A DNA stretch of 38,486 nt from Pseudomonadota bacterium (GTDB taxonomy: Bacteria; Pseudomonadota; Alphaproteobacteria; UBA1280; JAAZVW01). The position numbers were made by a program, and so were the translations under genes. Location: positions 1 to 38,486 of the forward strand of contig JAAZVW010000012.1 of the NCBI GenBank assembly GCA_018623135.1, written 5' to 3'. A model generated the notes under the pieces. The model ran no database searches and was not told where the DNA came from. It saw nothing but the letters and a program-made list of their open reading frames with translations. Of this stretch, positions 8,377 to 16,831 are shown one piece after another (position 1 is the first letter of the stretch; every line of letters starts with the position of its first letter).

Positions 8377-9732
8377 TTATGAGACTTCCCCTTTTCGGAA
8401 TTTTTTCAATAAACTGTCCATCTTCGCGGCGCGGTCGCGCACCATAATAATCGCATCATTTAAGTTACGTAAAACTTGTACAGGCGCTTCTAATTGTGGG
8501 CGCCTTTCAAGCTCTCGTGTTAACTGTAAAAAGCCTGCACGTTTTGTATCAATAATCACCATGCGCTCAAATGGGAAACCAGCTATTTTTAAGTTAAAAA
8601 TACCCGTACGTGCTTCAATGTCGTTATATTTATCAACAAGAGCACCCATGTTGTAAAAAGCTTGTACAAAGTGTGGATTCGCAGGATGGCTGCCGCCGTT
8701 GTATTGCCATAGTTTAAAAGCAGATCTTAAAACAGGACTCATGCTCGGTAATAAAGCCTGTATAAAGCTTTCTAAACGAAAAGCAAGCTTGCCATCACCA
8801 AGGTAAATGGCATGGCTGTGGCTTGTAACAACTGTTGTTTCTATGCCAAGTGCTTTAATGGTGCTTTGTAAATAATCCGCTACTTCTTTATGGAGAGAAC
8901 CTTTTTCTGCATCGGTAGGTGCATGGCTACGCTCATTGTCATTTTGTATAATGGCTTCGGCTTGGTGTAGGGCTTCATAAATTTCTTTTGTTAAATCCGA
9001 TGCGTTTGTTGGCATAAAAGTAGGCGTGTCTTTGTACCTTACAGCTGTAAGGATGGCCTGTTTGACGCTGCGCTCTAATTTATTAAAGCTCGGCATTGTT
9101 GTTAAAATAAAGGTGCTATAACCAGCATGTTCATCGCAACGTTTTTTAAAACTTACTGAGGCGGGGCGCCAGAACATCCAAATAGGGTATAGTTTACGAG
9201 ATTCTTTAAAGAGATAAATTTTACTTAAATCAGAAGCAAGGGCTGCAATGCGATGTGGAAAATCAACATGAGGAACGCGCTGAACCGCTTCCCACATTTG
9301 CATACTTGCTGTTGCAAGATCGGGTTTGTTGCTATCTTCTAAGTCCGTTGGCCAATGTTTAAAGCCGTTTAGAAAACCAATAAGCTCTTCTTCAAGCGGG
9401 TGTGCATTCGCAAGTGTTGGAGCAGCAATAATATCGGGGATAAATTTATTGAGATGTACTGGCATATTGAAGCCTGTACCTGTTTCATCAAATAGTGTGC
9501 CATCGGTCATTTTTTCGGCTTTAGAACGCTCGAACGTGATATATTTCACACAACCCCAAATAAATATAAACCCGCCGAAAGACGCGCCTCCGATAAGGAA
9601 AGAACCCCATAAATAGGGCTTAACAGAAAAAGTACTTTCTGGGTTAATAATGGCTAAAACCAACTGTATAACTGTATAAAAGAATACTATTAGACATATA
9701 AGGATTGCCATTCGGAATTTAGGATCGTACAT
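8377..9732 (-). CDS. Membrane-anchored protein with a possible degenerate HD (TraI_2/MobH-like) domain
   Basis: 451 residues, the only convincing minus-strand gene. Two membrane helices lie at ~8-29 and ~41-61, and the remainder is cytoplasmic or soluble. Residues 111-210 resemble an HD phosphohydrolase core as in TraI_2, the N-terminal domain of MobH relaxases: H111, then RIAALASDLSKI (161-172), which parallels the usual 'RIAALLHDIGK' but has Ser167 where the metal-binding His belongs, then YPIWMFW (182-188) and H202, as in the 'Y..W...R....HE' stretch. Residues ~300-330 (SHSHAIYLGDGKLAF) resemble the 'N...AxvhxvxdGlflv' of the TraI_2 C-terminal domain. MobH relaxases are normally longer and not membrane-anchored, so the match is tentative. 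A DotM/TrbA-like protein was considered because of the two helices. AAAAGG lies about eight bases before the start. Confidence 0.4.
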   Translation of the reverse strand: MYDPKFRMAILICLIVFFYTVIQLVLAIINPESTFSVKPYLWGSFLIGGASFGGFIFIWGCVKYITFERSKAEKMTDGTLFDETGTGFNMPVHLNKFIPDIIAAPTLANAHPLEEELIGFLNGFKHWPTDLEDSNKPDLATASMQMWEAVQRVPHVDFPHRIAALASDLSKIYLFKESRKLYPIWMFWRPASVSFKKRCDEHAGYSTFILTTMPSFNKLERSVKQAILTAVRYKDTPTFMPTNASDLTKEIYEALHQAEAIIQNDNERSHAPTDAEKGSLHKEVADYLQSTIKALGIETTVVTSHSHAIYLGDGKLAFRLESFIQALLPSMSPVLRSAFKLWQYNGGSHPANPHFVQAFYNMGALVDKYNDIEARTGIFNLKIAGFPFERMVIIDTKRAGFLQLTRELERRPQLEAPVQVLRNLNDAIIMVRDRAAKMDSLLKKFRKGEVS

Positions 9733-9759
9733 AAAATAACCTTTTCTTATCTTGTTCGC

Positions 9760-9788
9760 CGTATAAGGGCCTATACTTTTTTATACAA
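9760..9788 (-). promoter_or_regulatory. Candidate promoter for the minus-strand gene
   Basis: On the minus strand TTGTAT (9788-9783), 17-base spacer, TATACG (9765-9760), about 28 bases before the start at 9732. The 123-base divergent gap also contains TATAAA at 9821-9826 on +, a possible -10 for the pilus operon with no clear -35. Confidence 0.4.
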
Positions 9789-9855
9789 CATAAAGCGCCT
9801 TTCGTGTAGGGTTAAATGCGTATAAAAGTCTATTTGCAGACAGTGGAGAAAAAAT

Positions 9856-10929
9856 ATGTTTGTCGTAAAGCTAAGTTCTTTTGCGCTGAGTTTATTAGTA
9901 GCTGGCACAGCAGTTGCGCAATCTGCGTACCCTGGTTATGTGCCACCAGTTCAAAATCAACACGTGCCATATTATGCCGATGACACAAGAGGTGTCTATG
10001 TTCCGGCTCATGATCAGTATATTCAACGTAATAATACACAAATGGCGCAGGCTCAGATGCAAATGCAAAACCCAATGACAGGTTTAGATGCAGAATTAAA
10101 TCGTATCGCTGGTGATCAGGGTATGCTTGCAAACGGTGGTCAGCCGATAATGCAAGGTCAGATCCCGATGATGCAGCAACAAATGCCAATGATGCAAGGT
10201 CAGATCCCGATGATGCGTGGTCAAGGGCAATCAGTTGAGATGTTTTCTGGTCAGTACCAAGCGCAACCACTAAATATGCACAATCGTATTGTGCGTTTGC
10301 AAGAAGATCGTATTTCTGTGCGCCGTACATTGCGTCAAATGTTAGATCAAATTGGTGGTTCTGACTGGCAAGTGCAGTGGGACCTTTCTCCACAAAACGC
10401 TGCGCTTCCTGAAATGGAAATCTCTATTCATACAGAAGAACCATTTGTAAAAGTATTAGATGCATTGCTTGCACGTGTGCAAACACGTTCTGGCCAGCCT
10501 TTACGTGTTATTCGTTACGATAATTCTCGTCGCTTAATTATTACAGACCGTTCTGGCGGTTATGCGGGTAGTGGCGCGGTTGCTTCTACATTAAATGGTG
10601 GTTATGGTGCTGCGAAACCTGGTATTAGTAATGCAGCTGTAACAGAGCAAATGCTTAAAGAAGCAAAAGTATCTTTACACTATGATGAAATACCTTTGGT
10701 TGATGCCTTGGAAAATATTGTAAACCAAGCAGGTAAAGGCCAGTGGCGCTTGCGTGTTTATGCAGGTTTAGACCAAGTGCTTAAACCAGCGCATGTTGAA
10801 GAGCCTTTTGCGATTGCAATGGAGCGTCTGCTTCGACTATTTAATTTGAAATTTGAAATCTTCCCTGGCGGTAAGCTAGTGGTTGTCACTCAAAATGATC
10901 GTTTTGGTTATAATGGGATAACAGAATAA
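9856..10929 (+). CDS. Periplasmic protein with two TcpQ/secretin-N0-like domains
   Basis: 357 residues with a signal peptide ending in GTAVAQS (~residue 23). A Met/Gln-rich low-complexity region (~55-130) contains two copies of M-Q-G-Q-I-P-M-M. Two related globular domains follow: ~150-235 (RTLRQMLDQIGGSDWQVQWD..., ending RRLIITD) and ~272-352 (VDALENIVNQAGKGQWRL..., ending GGKLVVVTQ). Both show the helix-strand pattern with a conserved W followed by a terminal 'lVVt' strand, as in the TcpQ/PilL C-terminal domain, DotD and secretin N0 domains. Such proteins bind and stabilise secretins. The stop overlaps the start of the secretin gene (TAATG), supporting that role. GGAG lies eight bases before the ATG. 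Confidence 0.65.
   Translation: MFVVKLSSFALSLLVAGTAVAQSAYPGYVPPVQNQHVPYYADDTRGVYVPAHDQYIQRNNTQMAQAQMQMQNPMTGLDAELNRIAGDQGMLANGGQPIMQGQIPMMQQQMPMMQGQIPMMRGQGQSVEMFSGQYQAQPLNMHNRIVRLQEDRISVRRTLRQMLDQIGGSDWQVQWDLSPQNAALPEMEISIHTEEPFVKVLDALLARVQTRSGQPLRVIRYDNSRRLIITDRSGGYAGSGAVASTLNGGYGAAKPGISNAAVTEQMLKEAKVSLHYDEIPLVDALENIVNQAGKGQWRLRVYAGLDQVLKPAHVEEPFAIAMERLLRLFNLKFEIFPGGKLVVVTQNDRFGYNGITE
10150..10216 (+). repeat. 25-bp direct repeat, 42-bp period
   Basis: Bases 10150-10174 and 10192-10216 are identical; both encode M-Q-G-Q-I-P-M-M. The repeat lies inside the low-complexity segment of the N0-like gene and is a plausible site of slippage or length variation. Confidence 0.9.
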
Positions 10930-12827
10930 TGAAAAAACTGACGTCTGTATTAGCTCTTTCTATTGCTGTTGCAGCTTGTGCTCAAGATACTACTTATGTA
11001 GAAAAAGCAAGCCCTGCAAATGCATATAAAGATTACCGAGAGAACATGCGTTCTGTTGTTGGTGTAGGTGAACCTGTTTCTAAACGCCAGATGCGTGTGA
11101 ATGCTACAATTACACTTCAAGGAAGCATGACTTTAGATGAAGTGATGGAACGTATTGCAAAACGTTATAATGTTGCTGTGCGTTGGCACAAGTCTGTTCG
11201 CCGTTCTAAAATTGGTGAGTTGTTGGCTTCTGAGCAAACATTTAATGATGTACGTTCTTATATTGAAGATGTATATAAAGTGCGTGTAGTGCGTGAGGCA
11301 GAGCGTCGTTTAGTGGTTCTTCCTGGTGAGCAAGAAAAGCGTATTAAAGAGTTTGCACCTGGTGTTGATGTAACGCTCTCTCAAGCTTTGCGTGGTTTGG
11401 CAGCACAGTGTGATTTAAACCTTGTGATTACTGAAAATAAAGATCGTTTACAAACGGCTAAAGTAACAACAACACTAAAAGATGTTACTTGTCCGGATGC
11501 TTTTGATGCGTTGCTTTCTCCATATGGTATGAGCTTAGTTTCTCAAGGTGACTATTCTGTTATTGGTGGTCTACCGTCTCGTACGTGGAGCGTAAACCTT
11601 TACGAACCAACACGTACAGAACAGCAAGATCTAACATTCTCATCTAATGTACAAGGTGAAGGTGATTCTGGCGGTTCTGTTGGTGGTCAGACAGCTACAG
11701 TTGTACGTGAAGAGCGTGATTTGTGGAAAGAGCTTTCTAGTGACCTTGCAAACATGCTAGGTAATGCTTGCGATGACTACGAAATGGAATCTTCTCAAGC
11801 AAGTACAGATGGCGCATCTGACTTCTTGTTGCCGCCTGGCGTTGGCGGTGCTGTCTCTTCAAACACAACAACATCAACGACTGATGAAGATGTTATTGAG
11901 GCAGAAGGAGAGCTTTCTCAGCAATATAGCTGTGGTTACATTCGTGTAAACCGTGCAGTAGGCGTAGTAACAATGAAAGCACCTGCCTCTGTTATTCAGC
12001 GTGCGAATGAAGTGATTAAGCGAGTTGAAGATATTGCATCTCGTCGTTTGCTTGTAGAAGCGCGTTTGATTGCGGTTTCTCGTGAACGTTCATTTGATGA
12101 AGGTGGTGATATTTCAGGTTCTGTTGGCTCTAATAACGATACTGGGTTCTTTGGTAGTCAACCTAAAAATAATGCACTACGTAGTAATACGACAATTGCA
12201 GGTATGCTTGCTTCTTTAGGTGTTTCTGGCGGCGGTGGATTCTTGGGTTATCGTGGTGATAACTTAGATGCTGTTGTACGTTACGTTGAATCTTTTGGTA
12301 CAACATACAATCTTATGCACCCTACTTTAGAAGTAATGGACCGTCAACGTGCTGTTATTATTGATGGCCGAAACGAAATTTACTATGTGCGTGAAGCAGA
12401 AGTGATTCCGACTGATGGTAGTAACCCAATTGTGAATGCAACAGCAGAAGAGCGTACGCAGTTTATAGGGCTGCAGTTTGCGATTACGGCTCAGGTTGCT
12501 GATGGTGATCAGCCTCACACATTGGCTGTACAAATTCCAATTACAGAAATTTCACGTATTGTGCAAAGGGAGCAAACGATTAATGGTGATCAATTTATCG
12601 ATGAAATTCCAATTGCAACAACACGTGTAATCGATCAGAAAGTGCGTATTAAAGATGGCGAAATTAAAGTAATCGGCGGTTTAACACGTACTCTAGCTAT
12701 TGATCGCGAATCTGGCGTGCCACTTATTCGTGGGATTCCTTTAGCAGGTAAGCTATTCAACGAAGAGAATATTCAGTTTGAAGATGTTGAGTTTATTGTA
12801 CTGCTGCAGGTAAAACGTCTGTATTAA
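10929..12827 (+). CDS. Type IVb pilus secretin lipoprotein (PilN/BfpB-like)
   Basis: 632 residues with lipobox V-A-A-C (Cys17). Residues ~55-130 form an N0-like domain (ITLQGSMTLDEVMERIAKR), followed by a second small domain to ~215, a Ser/Gly/Thr-rich insert with acidic residues (~240-325), and a ring-forming domain at ~345-630. The hallmark VPLIRGIPLAGKLF (597-610) matches the conserved secretin motif, followed by the terminal strand IVLLQVKRL. Lipidated secretins of this size are typical of type IVb pili (BfpB, R64 PilN). It would form the outer-membrane channel for the pilus. Two cysteines in the ring-domain approach (~275 and ~337) could form a disulphide. Upstream and downstream pilus genes support the call. 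Confidence 0.9.
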   Translation: MKKLTSVLALSIAVAACAQDTTYVEKASPANAYKDYRENMRSVVGVGEPVSKRQMRVNATITLQGSMTLDEVMERIAKRYNVAVRWHKSVRRSKIGELLASEQTFNDVRSYIEDVYKVRVVREAERRLVVLPGEQEKRIKEFAPGVDVTLSQALRGLAAQCDLNLVITENKDRLQTAKVTTTLKDVTCPDAFDALLSPYGMSLVSQGDYSVIGGLPSRTWSVNLYEPTRTEQQDLTFSSNVQGEGDSGGSVGGQTATVVREERDLWKELSSDLANMLGNACDDYEMESSQASTDGASDFLLPPGVGGAVSSNTTTSTTDEDVIEAEGELSQQYSCGYIRVNRAVGVVTMKAPASVIQRANEVIKRVEDIASRRLLVEARLIAVSRERSFDEGGDISGSVGSNNDTGFFGSQPKNNALRSNTTIAGMLASLGVSGGGGFLGYRGDNLDAVVRYVESFGTTYNLMHPTLEVMDRQRAVIIDGRNEIYYVREAEVIPTDGSNPIVNATAEERTQFIGLQFAITAQVADGDQPHTLAVQIPITEISRIVQREQTINGDQFIDEIPIATTRVIDQKVRIKDGEIKVIGGLTRTLAIDRESGVPLIRGIPLAGKLFNEENIQFEDVEFIVLLQVKRLY

Positions 12828-12884
12828 ATTAATGGTGCTTTCCATAAGTAACAAGGTTTAGGATAAATTAAGGGGAATTTTCTC

Positions 12885-13511
12885 ATGAAGACTTATAATA
12901 ACGTAAAACGTTTGGCTGGTTATACAATTGACCAAACTATTCTTATCGTATCTGTAATTGCAGTACTTGTAACAATGATTATTGGTTCTGTCGGTTGGGA
13001 TCTATTAACACGTGCTGGTGCAACAAAGCTGGTTTCTCACTTGCGTCAAATTGAACAGGCGAATGGTCAATTTTATGCAGCCCATGGTGTTTGGCCGCAT
13101 GATGCACTACAAAGCTCTGCACAGAATAATGCCCTTTGTGCGTTAGTTGACCCTGATGCTGTAGATACATCTGTAACAAACGGTGCTCAAGTGCGTAACT
13201 TATTGCCTGCTTACACACATGATTGCGATACTGGTTCTGTAACACACTCAACAGGTAATGCTGCTGCTGAAATGCGCTCTCAAGACGTTCCAACTATGAA
13301 TGATAACTACTTGGTAGTTGAGTTACAAGAAGTTGCAATGCCTGAAATTATTGAAGCGGATAAAGTGATTGATGGTGACCCTGCGGGCTCTCCGGATACA
13401 GGTCGTATTCGTTACGATGCAGCGCAAACAGGTAAGGGTACTATTTTCTTTATCGCAAATATTACTGATACAGTAAGCGCTGGTACAGACTTCACAGTTC
13501 CAGGTGAATAA
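12885..13511 (+). CDS. Type IV pilin-like protein, probable major pilin, lacking Glu5
   Basis: 208 residues with a short basic leader ending at Gly12, then Y-T-I-D-Q and a hydrophobic helix (TILIVSVIAVLVTMIIG), then LVSHLRQIEQANGQFYAAHG, the usual pilin alpha-1 continuation with an aromatic before the globular head. The leader-G-aromatic pattern marks a class III signal peptide, but mature position 5 is Gln, not Glu (Asp is at 4). Two cysteines (~85 and ~112) may make the head disulphide. The size fits type IVb pilins. AAGGGG lies nine bases before the start. The position between secretin and ATPase supports major pilin status, but it could be a minor pilin. Confidence 0.75.
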   Translation: MKTYNNVKRLAGYTIDQTILIVSVIAVLVTMIIGSVGWDLLTRAGATKLVSHLRQIEQANGQFYAAHGVWPHDALQSSAQNNALCALVDPDAVDTSVTNGAQVRNLLPAYTHDCDTGSVTHSTGNAAAEMRSQDVPTMNDNYLVVELQEVAMPEIIEADKVIDGDPAGSPDTGRIRYDAAQTGKGTIFFIANITDTVSAGTDFTVPGE

Positions 13512-13544
13512 TAGTTAGTCTATATAACTAAGGTGTTTTTAGGA

Positions 13545-15731
13545 ATGACAGATAAGAATAAGAATAATCAGTCTGAAACTCTGCAAGAAGAGTTGAAACC
13601 AGAAGATTTCTTAGATGCATTAGATGATTGGGATACAGGTTTGGAGGATGATCTTCAAACCTCGTCTCCTATTGATGCAGATGAGATTCTTCCAGAAGTG
13701 GAAGAGATTGATGACTTAACGCCATCTGTTATTCCTGACGCGCCAAAAATAAGCCCAGAAGATGTAACAGAAGAAGATGTTGTTGCAGATTTTGAAATGG
13801 ATATACCTGCAGAGGTGGATCCAATTATAGAAGAAGATGAGCTTCTTGTAGAAGAAGAGAAGTTTATTAAATCTAATCCTGATTTGGATGCGAAACCACT
13901 TATTGAGTCAGAAGAAGAATTAGAAGTTGTTGCTGAAATTGAACCATCGCAAGATAACTCGACTCAAAGCGGTAAGATGGAACGAGAAATTATTCTTGAT
14001 GAAATTAGAAATTTAGATTTAACAGATGTGCCCGTTCATGCGCATGTTTTTTACAAGGTTGTTAAAGCATTAAGCTTATCAAAAGATTTAGGTATTGATG
14101 AGCTCACACGTGCTCATGCTGCTAATATGCTAGAAGACAACCAGTTACCTCAAGGTATCATTAAAAAGCTTTTAGACGATGAGTCTATTGATCAAGAACA
14201 GCTTGGTATTTTGTTTGCACGTGCTCAGGATCGTTTAGAAATTATGACGATGGAGCAACTTCCGCCTACTGCACGTGAAGTCCGCCAAGAACTTGACCCT
14301 AAGGTGCAAATGATTTTGCGTGATAAGCGTGTTGTGCCAATTAAATTACATACTCTTGATCGAGGCAAAGCAGAATTGCACATAGCCCAAGCTGGCTATG
14401 TGAGGGATTTGGTTCTAGAATCTGCTGTTAAAGAATTTTCAGGCGGCTATGACTTTGTATGGCATTATGCGGCGCCAGATGTTTGTGGTGCTTATTGGCT
14501 TACAGGTGATGAGCGTGGTGATGTTGATGAAGGTATGGAAGCAGAGCAGCTTTTAAACCGTATTATTACCACAGCGATTGACGCTAAGTCATCAGATATT
14601 CATGTTGATCCATCCATGAAAGGTGCTGCAAAGGCCACAATTAAATACAGAATTGATGGTATTACACGCCCTAAAGAGGTTATTAGCTTAGAACAGTTAG
14701 AGCGTTTGCGTGTGCGTATTGAAAACGTTGCGCGTATGCCTAAAGTGAATTTAAATCACCCTAACAAAGGCGCTTTTACTCGTGCTGGTTATGATTGGCG
14801 TGTGCAAATACAGCCGCATGCAGGGCGCCAGGGTTCTGTGCCTCGTATTGTAATTCGTCGTTTGAATCCAGACGTTATTGCCATGGAAGATTTGGGCTAC
14901 CCAAAATACTTTATTGATAAGCTATTAACAGCTGCTAAAGCTACAAATGGTGTGATTTTCTGGACAGGTCCAACAGGTTCGGGTAAGACGGAGTCTATTC
15001 ACTCGGCGGTTGTTTCTGCTGACCCTATGGGTCGAGGTCTTTCTGTGCATACAATTGAAGATCCACCAGAGAAACGTGTAGAAGGCTATGCGGTTCAGAT
15101 GGAAATAGCAGAAGGTGATCCATCACGTTCGGGGCTTTCATTGCTTAAGTCTTCTTTGCGAGCAGACCCTGATGTTGTGATTTTTGGTGAGGTTCGAGAC
15201 CATGAAATGGCGCAACTTGTGTTTGATGCAGCCAATACAGGTCACTTAGTTTTTACGACTTTGCATACAAACTCTGCCATTGACTCGATTACACGTCTGG
15301 TTGAGCTTAATATTAGTGGCTACCTTATTACTTATGTACGCGGTATTGCCGCACAGCGTTTGGTGCGTCGTGTGTGTACAAACTGTCGTCAGAAGTTGGA
15401 TAAGCCAACCGCACAAGAACTTAAAGTGCTTGAGTATTATAATGTACCTGCTGATAACGGCCATTACTACACGCATAACCCTAAAGGATGCGCAAACTGT
15501 AACTACACAGGTTACAGAGGCCGAATTGCCATTGCGGAATGGCTTGTCCCTTCTGCGGATATGGCAGAAGCTGCTGAAAAAGCAGAATTTAATCGCTTAG
15601 AAAAACTAGCGATAGAATCTGGATATCAGCCAATGGGTTATATGGGTGCGCTACACCTTAAAGCAGGTATTACAGACGTGGAAGAGCTGAAGCGTGTTGT
15701 ACTTGAGCTTGCTGTAATGGAAGATTTGTAA
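13545..15731 (+). CDS. Pilus assembly ATPase, PilB/GspE family (R64 PilQ-like)
   Basis: 728 residues from ATG 13545; a GTG at 13533 is possible, but CTAAGG at 13527-13532 abuts it, whereas it lies 12 bases from the ATG. Residues 1-145 are very acidic and presumably disordered, unusually long for the family. An N-terminal domain (~150-300) precedes the ATPase: Walker A G-P-T-G-S-G-K-T (475-482), Walker B DVVIFGEVRD (543-552), a His box near HTIEDP and TGHLVFTTLH, and a zinc site C611-x2-C614 and C649-x2-C652, a feature of extension ATPases of GspE/PilB type rather than PilT. It powers pilin polymerisation at the inner membrane with the downstream PilC-like protein. Confidence 0.93.
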   Translation: MTDKNKNNQSETLQEELKPEDFLDALDDWDTGLEDDLQTSSPIDADEILPEVEEIDDLTPSVIPDAPKISPEDVTEEDVVADFEMDIPAEVDPIIEEDELLVEEEKFIKSNPDLDAKPLIESEEELEVVAEIEPSQDNSTQSGKMEREIILDEIRNLDLTDVPVHAHVFYKVVKALSLSKDLGIDELTRAHAANMLEDNQLPQGIIKKLLDDESIDQEQLGILFARAQDRLEIMTMEQLPPTAREVRQELDPKVQMILRDKRVVPIKLHTLDRGKAELHIAQAGYVRDLVLESAVKEFSGGYDFVWHYAAPDVCGAYWLTGDERGDVDEGMEAEQLLNRIITTAIDAKSSDIHVDPSMKGAAKATIKYRIDGITRPKEVISLEQLERLRVRIENVARMPKVNLNHPNKGAFTRAGYDWRVQIQPHAGRQGSVPRIVIRRLNPDVIAMEDLGYPKYFIDKLLTAAKATNGVIFWTGPTGSGKTESIHSAVVSADPMGRGLSVHTIEDPPEKRVEGYAVQMEIAEGDPSRSGLSLLKSSLRADPDVVIFGEVRDHEMAQLVFDAANTGHLVFTTLHTNSAIDSITRLVELNISGYLITYVRGIAAQRLVRRVCTNCRQKLDKPTAQELKVLEYYNVPADNGHYYTHNPKGCANCNYTGYRGRIAIAEWLVPSADMAEAAEKAEFNRLEKLAIESGYQPMGYMGALHLKAGITDVEELKRVVLELAVMEDL

Positions 15732-15743
15732 GGGTAATCTAAA

Positions 15744-16829
15744 ATGGCGCTGATTGAAGTTGGTATTACGTCGTTACCGTTGGAAGATCGTATTGATTTC
15801 TTCCAAACCATGTCTACTTGGCTAAATTCAGGCGGTGGTACGATTTCGGTTAACGAAGCTGTTAGAAATACTTGCGATGCTTTTTCTCAAGATGAATATA
15901 AATCTTTAATGGGACGCATGAAGCGTATTGTTGAAGAATATGATTCTGGTCAAGTATTGTTTCATGAGGCGTTACGTTCCGCAAATTTAGGGTTTGCAAT
16001 GCAAGAATTAGCTGTGGTGGCAGCGGCAGAGCAATCTAACCAATTAAGATTGGCGCTCCCTTCGTTGGTAGAAGCCATGAAAATGCGCCAAGACTCTATT
16101 AAAGACCTTAAAAAGCAAATGACAATGCCTGTTGTGGGTGGTTTTGCGCTTATTTTAATGACACTAGGTGTATTAAGGTTTATGTTGCCTATGGTTTTAG
16201 GACCGGTATTGCAAAGGTCTCCAGAGGCTTTGGAAAAATTCCCATCATTAATTCAGTATTTTTGGGCAGCTTCTCAGTGGTTGGTGGCTAATCAGTGGTT
16301 CCCGATTATGCTTTTTGTCGTTCCTGTGTCTATTTTGCTACTACGCAATCTTTCATTTATGAGACCACTTGTTGAAAAAATTACGATGATTGGACCTTTC
16401 AAAAGAATTGTTATTTCTTTTAATGCAGTTATTACAGTTTACTTTTTGCCTGCGCTTTCGCGTTCGGGTATGACAATGCCAGATGTATTAAGGTCTATTG
16501 CTACAACCATTGGAAATTCAGGCATTTCAGGGCAGATGCGTGTGGCGGCGACAGAGCATGAATCAGGCGTTTCTCTTTCAGATGCCGTTGCAAGGTTGCC
16601 ATTTAGAACGGCCTTTAGAAACGCTGTATTTGCAGGGGAGCGTACAGGTGCTATTGCAGACCGCGTGGAAGATTTAAAAGTGCCTTTTACAACAGAATAT
16701 AATAGAGTTGTTAAAAGGGTGACATCAACAATACGTATGGCGGTTATGGGCTTTTTAGTGCCTATGTTCCTTATTAGTATGTATACCAGCTTGGTGGCGC
16801 CGATTTTTGCACTAATGGAGTTCGGTTAA
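15744..16829 (+). CDS. Inner-membrane platform protein, PilC/GspF family (R64 PilR-like)
   Basis: 361 residues with the two-repeat plan of the GspF family: cytoplasmic helical domain (~10-120), membrane helices around 130-155 and 180-200, second helical domain (~215-325, containing LPALSRSGMTMPDVLRSIA and the GERTG segment typical of the second repeat), and a final membrane helix (~330-355). It forms the inner-membrane base that the ATPase acts on. AAGGG lies before the start, 12 bases after the ATPase stop, and the two genes are clearly co-transcribed. At 361 residues it is close to the IncI PilR length. Confidence 0.9.
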   Translation: MALIEVGITSLPLEDRIDFFQTMSTWLNSGGGTISVNEAVRNTCDAFSQDEYKSLMGRMKRIVEEYDSGQVLFHEALRSANLGFAMQELAVVAAAEQSNQLRLALPSLVEAMKMRQDSIKDLKKQMTMPVVGGFALILMTLGVLRFMLPMVLGPVLQRSPEALEKFPSLIQYFWAASQWLVANQWFPIMLFVVPVSILLLRNLSFMRPLVEKITMIGPFKRIVISFNAVITVYFLPALSRSGMTMPDVLRSIATTIGNSGISGQMRVAATEHESGVSLSDAVARLPFRTAFRNAVFAGERTGAIADRVEDLKVPFTTEYNRVVKRVTSTIRMAVMGFLVPMFLISMYTSLVAPIFALMEFG

Positions 16830-16831
16830 GA

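Noticed and set aside
8377-9732. DotM/TrbA identity for the minus-strand protein
   Set aside because: Two N-terminal helices fit, but the conserved LWLKPxDRxLW-type stretch of that family is not found.
9755-9768. GCCGTATAAGG as a flagellar-sigma-type -10 box
   Set aside because: It is one insertion away from the GCCGATAA consensus and no TAAAGTTT-like -35 is present at the right distance; the same bases fit a minus-strand -10.
9830-10393. Minus-strand open frame of 187 codons over the start of the N0-like gene
   Set aside because: It covers the signal peptide and repeat region of a well-supported + gene and has no plausible start signal.
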